Of a stretch of 64,000 nt of DNA, positions 32,694-64,000 are shown one piece after another. A program made the translations under genes and the position numbers. The stretch is from Hydra vulgaris (taxonomy: Eukaryota; Cnidaria; Hydrozoa; Anthoathecata; Hydridae): positions 46,924,501 through 46,988,500 of the forward strand of contig NC_088934.1 of the NCBI RefSeq assembly GCF_038396675.1, in the 5' to 3' direction. The number at the start of each line of letters is the position of its first letter. The stretch's first letter is position 1. The notes beneath the pieces were generated by a model that searched no databases, was not told the origin of the DNA, and saw nothing but the letters and a program-made list of their open reading frames with translations.

Positions 32694-33815
32694 AGATTAT
32701 TATATTATTTTTCAAACAAATTTATTTCCAACAATTCTACAAGCAACCACTAATTAAGTTGGGAGTTAACAGAAAACAAAGAAGAGAGCTAAACAGAAAG
32801 TAAACAGTTGACAGAAGACCTAAAAAACTGTAACATTTTTAAATCAGGAAAATATGAGGACGGAAAAGAATTTCAATACACCAATGTTGGAGGAAAAAAA
32901 ACTGGATAAAAGTATTTTTTTAACATTAAAGGAAGTATTAAGTAAAAGGGTGCTGAATAACACGTTCTACAAGATTTTCAAGTTTTGGTTGATGGAATAG
33001 TTGATGATAGCTTGCTTGAGCAGCAACCATAATAAATTTATAAAGATAGAGAATAAAGTCAGAATTAAGAAATTGGTGAGGATGATAAAAAGATATAATT
33101 TTTACAGATGATAACTTTGCAATAAGTTGTTGATATAGTTTTCATGAGAAATCAATAAATTAAAAGAGGATGGAAATTACTATAAATTGAGAAAGAAATT
33201 GGCTCAACATGAGATACCAGAAGTTTGTTCGTTAAAGATTCTTTGTTAATAATATTAAGAAGACTTATTGGAATATATTTAAGAGTTAAAGCAATCATCC
33301 AGATTTTTTTAAAATTGGGATTACAGATGCCATTTTCCAGCATGAAGAAAAACAAGATTCAGTTAAACAATTGTTTAAAAGTTGAGAGAGTAATAAATAG
33401 TCAAGGAGAAGTTTTTTTTTTATTGAACTTAATTTTTAATACTGTGATAGAAATGTTGTCTGGGCTGTCTAGCTGAACAAGATTTTCAGTAGGAAATAAC
33501 TGTAGAAATAGAAGCAGGAGTTAGTAGAAAGCTGCCTAAAAAATGGGTTAACCAAATGGTTAATTTTACTGCCATTTGATTCCAGAGTAAAATAAGAGGA
33601 AAAGTTCTTTGCAAATAGTTCTGCCTTATCCTTATGAGAGGTCATTAGATCAGACCAATGTATGTGAGGTGGTTTTGTTAATGATTTCTTTTTTGTTAAA
33701 CTTTTTGCATTGATTTCTTGCAATAACATTCTTCGGAGAGTTTTTGTGAAAAAAATTAAAAAAATGATTAGAAGTAACTGTTTTTTTTTTAAATCTAAAT
33801 CACTCTCAAAAAGGC
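32694..33815 (-). pseudogene. LINE J copy 3, minus strand, internally deleted
   Basis: On the minus strand the 5' side shows the linker 'HWSDLMTSHKDKAELFAKNFSS' (about 33590-33660). Degraded RT follows, and the 3' hairpin complement (GCAACCACTAATTAAGTTGG) lies at about 32738-32765. Internal RT blocks are mostly lost. Confidence 0.75.
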
Positions 33816-36520
33816 TGCAAGCAACCACTATAAAGTTGGAAGTTACTAGGAAACAAAGAATAGTGCTAAAGAGCAAAGAAACTGTTGACTGAAGACATGA
33901 AAAGCTTAAGGTTGTATCAGTCAGGAAAACATGAAGATAGGAGAGAGATTCAAAGCAGTGAAGTGAGGTGAAAAAACTAGACAAATAAAAGTTTTTAGAG
34001 CACAAAGGAACAGATGCAGTAAAATGATGCGACTTTGCTGAACTACGAGTCAAACAAGAATGAGTTTTGATTGATGGAAACTAGAGATTATAGCTCCTTT
34101 GAGGAGTGACCATGATAGTATTTGTAGAAAAGAGAAGGAGAAGCAACTTTACAATGATGGGAGAGTGGCTCAAGCTTGGCAGATAGAGCAAGTAAAACTA
34201 TGTTTTACTTGCATTTTTGGACCTTGTCTAGAAGCGAAAAAGCATAATTAGAAGAACCAACTCAAATATGACAACAGTATTCCATACAAATAAAAGGTTC
34301 GTAGATTTAAAGAATGGAATCTCAAGTAAAATAGTGATGAGCACGATAAAGAGAACCTCAGCAGATGCTAACTTTGCAATTGATTGTTTATTTGAGAGGT
34401 CTGTAATAGCATGTGACTGAAGTTGAAATTTGATCAGGGCCTGAGTCAGGGCTGGGTTTGAAAAAAATTAGCAGGGGCTGGGGCCAGGTTTCTGATTAAA
34501 GTTGCAAAAGCATTAATACATCCTTATTATATATTATATTTTTTTATTCAAAATTCATGTTATATGTTATATAAAGAGTGATCATTGTTTTGGTTTTTTA
34601 CGTAGGAGAGCGCAACACTAAACTAATTAAAATTAATTTTTATATATAAATTTATATGCATATATAAGACATAAACCAGAAAAAATCTGCGTGCATATTT
34701 TAAAGAATATCAAGTCTTTTATCTTATTAATTTCTTTACACAAAATTTATATGATTATTAAATCATTTCTTCCTAACCACATTATTAGAGTCATTGTCGA
34801 AGGCCTACACTCTTCTTCATTTTCAGTAACTTTAGGAGTACTGCAAAGGATTCTGTATTGTGTTTTTTATATACAATAACAATCTTACTAACAATTTTAC
34901 ATCTAATGTTGCTCTTTTGCTGAGAGCTCAACTTTATAAAATTTTTTACTCAACTTTATAAAATTTTTAACACTTTTTGATCACTTAGAACAAGCAGCCA
35001 TCTTTAATCTGATTTTTCTTCTGTAACAGCTTGAGGCTTGCAGTGCTTTGTAGCTTTTAACTCCAACAAAACTTAGTTATTTACTGCAACTATCCCAGTA
35101 TTGTTAAAATTCTTATATTGATGAATAACAACCTTCTTACTCTCAGAATGAAGAAGTCAATCTCAGAAAATTATATGAATCAGGAAAACAAGATCTGAAA
35201 AAAGGAAGTGAATTCCAAAGAACTGATGTTCGAGGAAAAAAACTATATGAATAGGAATTTTTGGAGCACATAGGAACAGCCACAGTAAAAGGATGAGACT
35301 TAATTGAAGGACAAGTTACACGAGAATGAATTTTATTAGATGCTTGCTCTTTAGAGCATTCCCCATTATAGTATTTATAGAAAAGAGAAATAGAAGCAAC
35401 ATGACGATGGGATAATGGTTTGAGGTTGGTTGCTAGAACAGTTCCAACTATGTTTACAATGCGTTTTTTGCACCTTGTCTAAAAGAGAAAGGACATCGAC
35501 GGAAGATCAACCCCAGATATGGCAACAGTATTCCATATAAGGACAGATTTGAGATTTATAGAGATAAAGAATAGAATTGAGAGTAAGAAAGTGTCGAGCA
35601 TGATAAAGGGATGCAACCTTAGAAGTTGTTAATTTTGCAATGGGTTTGATATATGGTTTCCAAAAAAGATCAAAAGTAAGAGTTAATCCTAGAAGATGAA
35701 GGGTAGATGACTCATCGAGTGCATTGCCATTCATAAGTATAAGAAGATCTAGATTACTTCGATAACGATTAGCTGAAAAAAAATTTAGTTTTATCTGAGT
35801 TAAACCAGCCACTGAGAGCCCCATGCTGTAACAGAAGTGAGATCTTTTTCAAGCTCAAATGCCCCCTTCCAAGCAATCAGAGGGTGTTGGCTTCTTATCA
35901 AGTCAAGAATGGTAGTATCATCAGCAAACAGTGCCACCTTAGATGTGAGAATTTCTGGAAGGTCATTAATGTAAAATAAAAAGAGTATAGGGCTAAAAAT
36001 AGAACCTTGAGAAACCCCTGAAGTTACAGGATATGAAGAAGAGTGCTGTCCATCGAGGACAACTTTTATACTACAATCGGTAAGGAAGCAATAATCTTAA
36101 AGATGTTACCTGATACACTGAAGAAAGCTTATGGAGAAGACCAGTATGCCAAACTTTATTAAAAGCTTTAGAAATGTTGAGAGCGATGACCTTAACCTCT
36201 CCACATCAATCTAATGCACCATAAAGCCTATCAGTTATTACTGTAAGCAAATTAGGTGCAGAATAAGAAGATTTAAATCCATATTGATGATCAGAAAGTA
36301 AGTTTAGATTCAAGATGAGAGATTTTTTGTTTGTTAATTAAAGATTCAAAAACCTTACTAATGATAGGAAGAAGACTAATGGGACAGTAGTTAGATAAGT
36401 CGGATAGCTCTCCAGAATGTTTGAAAATAGAGATAACAGATGCCGCTTTCCAGCAGACTGGAAAACAAGACTCTGATAAGCACTTGTTAAATAGTTTTGA
36501 AAGTATAGACGACAATTATA
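33816..36520 (-). pseudogene. LINE J copy 4, minus strand, interrupted
   Basis: Reading from the right: 'LSSILSKLFNKCLSESCFP', 'AASVISIFKHSGE' and 'NYCPISLLPIISKVFESLI' (36515-36291). Next come 'ALDISKAFNKVWHTGL' (about 36170), a degraded 'GVSQGSIFSPILFLFYINDLP' (about 35965) and 'FADDTTIL' (about 35915). The segment 35824-35507 has 'LLGLTLTFDLFWKPYIKP' and 'EYCCHIWG'. The C-terminal part 'TRSSAKSHHFTASVPLCSKN' is near 34050. The 3' hairpin complement (GCTGCAAGCAACCACTATAA) lies near 33814-33833. A plus-strand piece (34690-35135) lies inside it. Confidence 0.85.
34690..35135 (+). pseudogene. LINE J plus-strand RT fragment within copy 4
   Basis: Encodes a degraded 'VIVEGLHSSSFSVTLGVLQ' and 'FTSNVALLLRAQL', equivalent to 'VVLDGQHSS..PVTAGLPQGS' and 'SKVALFADD' of the main copy. 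Opposite in strand to the sequence around it. Confidence 0.65.
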
Positions 36521-37240
36521 TTTTACCTTTTTAGTTTAACCATAAAAGTTTGCTTCCTAATAATTTAATGCAATAAAAACATGCTTCTAGTTTGCTAAAG
36601 ACAAAATAAAATCATAATTTATTTAAAATGTTATATCCCCTTTTTATATTAGTTTACAATAGTATTATAAACCGATGGACTTTAGTAAAATATAAAGTTA
36701 TTAATTGTATACATAGTGTGCAGTTTCGATACTTATCTATATAGACCGCTGTTTTAGAGGTCTGGCGCATTGCAGAACTTATTTAAACATTATAAAAACA
36801 CTGCTAAAAGAAAAGTTCATCATAATATTTTTATAGTAACGCAACAATTAATTATTTCTCTTGTTCATCTTACTTAAGAAGAATTGTTTTAAATATTTTA
36901 AACTTTGCAAACTACGCAAAGCATGAAATGATTATAAAAATATATTAACTTTTTTATTTATTATATAATTCAACTACCGTTAGTTTTATTGTAATCTTGT
37001 TGAGATAAAACATTAACTTAAAGAATTATATTATACACTCTTATAAATTGAAGATTTGTTTGTTTCTTTACTAAACGATGATTAATAGTAAGTTGTTACT
37101 TTTTATAAAAGTGTCACTTAATTTTATAAATAAAATTATAAAAAAAGAGAAGTTTATATATAATTTATTCTAAACTTTATTTCTTTTTTCCGTTAATTTT
37201 CTTAGTTGCCTCCCGTCAAGGTAAGTTTTTTTTTCCGCTT
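36521..37240. other. AT-rich spacer
   Basis: No coding region, RNA or repeat recognised. Confidence 0.4.
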
Positions 37241-37565
37241 TTTGAAATGTTTTTAAATTATCTAAAAAGCTGTGGCCATGTTGTTGCAAATAAATATTTT
37301 ATGAATGGTCAGATAAAGTGCGATCGCACCCGTCATTCAGTTAAGTCTCATTCCCTAGAACCTGCATGCTCTAAAAACTTTTGTCTAATTTTTTCCCTGC
37401 ACTTTTTTTCATTGCACTTCAACCCTTTGGAACTCTTTTCCATCTTCATGTTTTACTGATTCAACCTACAACTTTTCAAGTCTTCTGTCAACTGTTTCCT
37501 TGCTCTATAACTCTATTCTTTCCTAGTAGCTCCCAAATTAATAGTGGTTCTTTTCGAGGATAACT
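37241..37565 (+). pseudogene. LINE J C-terminal fragment, plus strand
   Basis: 'CGHVVANKYFMNGQIKCDRTRHSVKSHS' and 'PACSKNFCLIF' resemble the RT C-terminus, here fused to the 3' flank ('SSSQINSGSF', equivalent to the hairpin region). Heavily diverged. Confidence 0.7.
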
Positions 37566-37589
37566 TTAATATTGCAGTTAGAAAAAAAT

Positions 37590-37900
37590 TATTTAAAAAT
37601 CTCAAAATTTTCCCAGATACACCATATAAAGCAAGCTTATGGAGAAGAAAAGCATGCCAAACTTTATCAAAAGCTTTAGATCTTTCAGTTTGAGCAGTTA
37701 AGAAGTCAGCGATAGAACAAGAAAATTGAAAACTGTATTGATTGTAAGAGAATAAGTAAGCTGCACAAGAAGGAGAAAGCCATGGGTTAGAGTGAGGCTC
37801 AACTTGAAATTGATGAGTAGGGATAAAAGCTTTTATGCCTGCCAGAATCCAGGGTATTATAAAGGAAGTGTAATTTTTAGCAAAGATAAAATGTATTCAA
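37590..37900 (-). pseudogene. LINE J-like fragment, minus strand
   Basis: Positions 37620-37760 read on the minus strand as 'SKAFDKVWHAFLLHKLAL' preceded by 'NQYSFQFSCSIADFLTAQ'. Positions 37775-37850 match the endonuclease-RT linker (minus strand 'WILAGIKAFIPTHQFQVEPHSNPWLSPS'), out of the usual order because intervening sequence is deleted. A separate, older family member. Confidence 0.7.
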
Positions 37901-38469
37901 CCAAAGGAATCCAAGTATTAAGATAGTAGTAAAAAGTGTCTTTGTTGTTTGCAAAAAAAGTAACAAAATATAAACATAAAAATATAACAAAATACTGACA
38001 ATGAGAAAGGTCTTTAATCAATTTAATTAATCAAGTTAATTTAATCAAAGACAACAAAAAGAGTGCCATCTTTGGGAAAGAGAAAAACAATAAAGAACAA
38101 AAGGTGAATAAGTGAAAAGCAAAAACACATAAAAATAGTCAGCAGATTCAAACCTGATTCCAAAACAAAGATGTAAGTTGATATAGAAGTATATACCCAG
38201 ATAAGAGTCTTTTTAAATTAAAAAATATTAGCTATCGCCCCCAAATATCTAAAGAGCAAATTACTAAAGCAATTTAATAAAATAAACCATTAGGACAAAT
38301 TACTGGAACAAATTATTTGACAAAATTACTGAAACAATAATTTCAGCATATTACTGGAACAAATTACTAACTTTACAATTTTATAACTTTACAACTTTAC
38401 AAACAAATTACAAATTACTTAACTTCAAATTTTATTGAGTCCAATAATATAATAAACTTCCTTTATGGT
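37901..38469. other. Spacer with repeated ACTGGAACAAATTACT words
   Basis: A/T-rich. The word AATTACTGGAACAAATTA recurs several times at 38240-38380 (a loose short tandem array). No gene is supported. Confidence 0.5.
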
Positions 38470-38656
38470 AAATATAAATGGCTGTATGCATGTCCAAGAA
38501 GACCTAATGGTTTTTTCACAGAGCACCGCATAAGAGCATTTAAATAGGAATTCTGTGCCTCCTTCCTTACCAGTGGTGCAAAAGATACCCAGAGCTTGTT
38601 TCGAACCTGGAATCTCTTGCTTCTAAAGCAAGCGCTCTAACCTCTGCGCCACTGCC
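38470..38656 (-). mobile_element. tRNA-derived SINE
   Basis: The minus strand begins GGCAGTGGCGCAGAGGTTAG, then AGCGC (A-box), the anticodon-type arm CTTGC-TTTAGAA-GCAAG and the B-box AGGTTCGAAAC. A non-tRNA body follows. The acceptor ends do not pair, so it is a tRNA-derived retroelement head rather than a working tRNA gene. Confidence 0.7.
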
Positions 38657-38710
38657 GCTTCACCTCAATTAGCTCGTTAAAATTGACATATAAAAATAAT
38701 AGAAAACATT

Positions 38711-38946
38711 AGGCCACGTAAATAAAAATAAGCAATTGCTTTTACTCAGTAATTGGTCAGCATTATGTGAATAAAAACTTCAGCAGTTTTGCTCAAATTT
38801 TTATTCGCGTAAAGTTAAGCAATTTTCTCAGTAATTGTTCAGCTTTACGTGAATAAAAACTTAAGAATAATTGCTTAAGTTTCTACTTACGTAAAGCTGA
38901 CCAATTACTGAAAAAAAGGAATTACTCATTTTTATTCACACAGCCT
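38711..38946. mobile_element. MITE with nested palindromes
   Basis: The ends are inverted repeats: left AGGCCACGTAAATAAAAATA, right (minus) AGGCTGTGTGAATAAAAATG. Inside, the words GTAATTGGTCAGC...TGAATAAAAACTT and their complements form two further hairpins. About 236 bp, non-coding. ATT flanks both sides (possible 3-bp duplication). Superfamily not assigned. Confidence 0.78.
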
Positions 38947-39859
38947 ATTTAATAATTTTACAATAAACAACAATTCATTTCAGCATGTAAACCTTTTATG
39001 TATGAATTAAATATTAATGTTAAGACCTATGTTAACTGTAATAACATATACCTACCAAAAGAAACTAGAAATTAGCTAGAGATGCTTTGTATATATACAT
39101 AAATTATTTAGTTGTAATTCTTCTGCTTTTGTTGGCAGATGTAATTCTTCTGTTTACAGTTTGCCTACCTACTCAGGCCTGTAGGAACAAAAATTATATT
39201 GGGGGGGGGGGCATTGCTGGATTAAGAGGCCCTGAAATAGTTTTAAGGACCTTTTTTTTTTAAAGTCATTTTTTCGAAATTATTTATTTAAAAAATTATT
39301 GGGGGCAATGTCCCTGCTGCCCCCCCCTACTCCCAGTTGCTACAGGTGTGCTACTTCATCTATTAGTTACAAGTTCTCTGATGACACCATGGAAATTAAT
39401 ACATTAAGAAATTTTGTTTAATTAGTATATTTATTCTATAATATTTTATTAGGAATGATTCTATATTTTTTTAATTTAATTTGCAGATGTGTTTTGTGCA
39501 TTCACATGGTGGTATTTACAGATTTTAAAACTTTCTTTTTTTAAACTTACGGTACAAATACTTTTATATGCAAAATGTTTTGTTTGAGTGCCACTTTATT
39601 AAACCTGGAAGAAAAGACTGGAAACCTGGTTTATTTAGTTCACTGTGTATTGTAAATAATTGATTTAAGCAAAAGTTTACCGGTGCTTATACAAAAAATT
39701 TATTGTTTTTCAAAATAAGATAAAAGTGATAACATAATCTTTATTTATATTTCACTTGTGTTTAGATTAAAAAACTAAAATTAAATTTAAAAAAAAAAAA
39801 AAATTAAATTAAATAAAGAAAAATTGGTAATAAAATAATGTTTTAATTATGAAAATAAT
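38947..39859. other. Spacer, no gene recognised
   Basis: Contains a G-run near 39202 and a C-run near 39323, a short A/T-rich low-complexity stretch near 39790, and otherwise nothing identifiable. Confidence 0.4.
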
Positions 39860-40285
39860 GAGTGATAATAAAATGTTTCAATTCTATGAAATTTGAGATT
39901 TATGTAAACTAGATTTGTTAATCATGAATAAAAAAATACAAAGAATTTACAACAGAAAAAAATTAAGATTTTAAAAAAGTTTGAAAATTTTGGTCAAGCA
40001 TGACAATTATTCTGGTGAAAGTTAATATTACCTAAAACAAAAGAAATTATTTTCTAAACTTAATTATTCAAAATATTTTTATAATTTAGTTCATATTTAA
40101 TCATTCTTGGAGCATAAACAAGTACCCAATTGAGATTTACTGCTTGTATCTTATTGTTGAATTCATAGTAATTTTAAATCCTAATATTTTCTACCTACTT
40201 GGTTAAAGATACTAAAGTTCATAAAGTATATTATGGTTGCAGAGATAGTGCATATATAGATTTTTAAAAAGTAGCTTTTAATGAT
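39860..40285 (+). pseudogene. Decayed 3' part of a second USP37-like gene copy
   Basis: Aligns by eye with 20700-21130 of the intact gene. Matched blocks: AAAAATACAAAGAATTTACA (about 39936) with the segment coding 'KKYEEFTTV'; TTAAGATTTTAAAAAAGT with the UIM segment; CAAAATATTTTTATAATTTA (40069) with 'KYSYNLV'; AATCATTCTTGGAGC (40099) with 'NHHGAH'; and GTTAAAGATACTAAAGTTCA (40203) with 'VKDIKVHEVCYG'. The last block translates as 'VKDTKVHKVYYGCRDSAYIDF' followed by a stop. Several indels and stops destroy the frame. The 3' flank is also similar (TTTTACATATTATGTT at 40372). Confidence 0.82.
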
Positions 40286-40857
40286 TTTATAAATGTATTG
40301 AGGATTTTTCAGTTAGTTTCACTTTTTTTTTAAACTGTGATTCATTATAAGGAAAACTGTGTTGGCTTGTTTTACATATTATGTTAAAAGAATAAAGTAA
40401 TAAGTTACGAGTTTTTTTGTTTGAATAATTTATATGTAGAACATTATTTTGTGCAGGTAATGAGTTTTGTAATATTTTTAATATATCATATTATTTTTTT
40501 GGAAATTATTTATAGTATTAATAACGTTGAATAAAATGGTTATAATTATTATAGAACTTTTTAAAATTAATATTATTCAGGAAAATAAAATTAACATGCA
40601 TGTACAAAATATTTAACCTTCAAAGAATTTTTCGATTAATATTCAAAACTAAAGTAAACATGTATTTTCATGAAATTTATTTGATGTTTTGCGTTGTTAT
40701 AAATAGTATATTTAGGATAATAGTTTCTTATATTTATAACCTTTTTTGGTATATTTTTTAACCAAAAAGATGATCAATAAATTGTCTTGGTATCTTTTTT
40801 GCTGAATGACCATCTATCTTGATCTATATATAAAATTTGAAGAGTGGAGAAATTGAA

Positions 40858-63892
<23,035 letters not shown>

Positions 63893-64000
63893 GTAAAATT
63901 ATTTCCCAATTTTTTGAAAATGATTATTAATGATTAAATATATGACAAAAAATATTAAATTTAAATGATTAAATTTATGTTAGTTATTTCTTTTTTTAAA

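Noticed and set aside
33469-34053. 194-aa minus-strand protein
   Set aside because: An accidental open frame spanning the junction of two LINE J copies (C-terminus, tail, then linker of the next copy).
38584-38656. Functional tRNA-Leu (TAG) on the minus strand
   Set aside because: Acceptor ends do not pair and a SINE-like body follows; treated as a tRNA-derived SINE.

Overview
The window is animal nuclear DNA, most likely from Hydra or a close hydrozoan. It is very AT-rich, its genes have GT/GC-AG introns, it carries long (TA)n and (CA)n tracts, and it is crowded with LINE, hAT, mariner and pogo copies. Two host genes are visible, both on the + strand. There is no sign of bacterial genes, rRNA or CRISPR. 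Species assignment is inference.

Host genes. (1) A USP37/USP26/USP29-type ubiquitin hydrolase (18872-21154, 760 aa) whose whole coding region is one exon, preceded by a splice acceptor in the 5' UTR. (2) A CEP152 (Asterless-type) centriole duplication scaffold, assembled here from nine phase-compatible exons between 40858 and 63892 (751 codons), running off the right edge. Its introns hold most of the mobile elements in the right half. Two of its introns appear to use GC donors.

The most interesting host-genome signal is a duplication. A decayed copy of the 3' end of the USP37-like gene lies at about 39860-40285, just upstream of CEP152 exon 1. A decayed copy of CEP152 exon 1 and its 5' flank lies at about 24400-24512, downstream of the intact USP37-like gene. 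This suggests that the USP37-3'/CEP152-5' junction was duplicated in tandem and that each copy kept the opposite gene.

Layout. 0-5 kb: MITEs, tandem repeats and LINE fragments. 5.2-9.3 kb: a nearly full-length minus-strand LINE ('LINE A') with an L1-type ORF1 and a CR1/L2-like ORF2, broken by frameshifts. 9.8-12.6 kb: a TIR-bounded DNA transposon with an unrecognised protein. 12.6-17.2 kb: a second, deleted LINE ('LINE B') between about 340-bp inverted arms. 17.2-18.8 kb: minisatellites, a tRNA-like relic and microsatellites. 18.8-21.2 kb: USP37-like gene. 21.7-23.0 kb: a mariner. 24.6-38 kb: a graveyard of one Jockey-like LINE family ('LINE J') in both orientations, with a 3.2-kb hAT inserted in one copy. 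38.4-39 kb: a SINE and a MITE. 39.9-40.3 kb: USP37 relic. 40.9-64 kb: CEP152 with intronic pogo, hAT, LINE, MITE and minisatellite insertions.

I found no coherent undescribed multi-gene system. The best novelty candidates are the reciprocal-loss duplication, the unassigned transposon at 9829-12608, and the paired GC donors in the CEP152 gene. Every comparison was made by eye; no alignment or database search was run.
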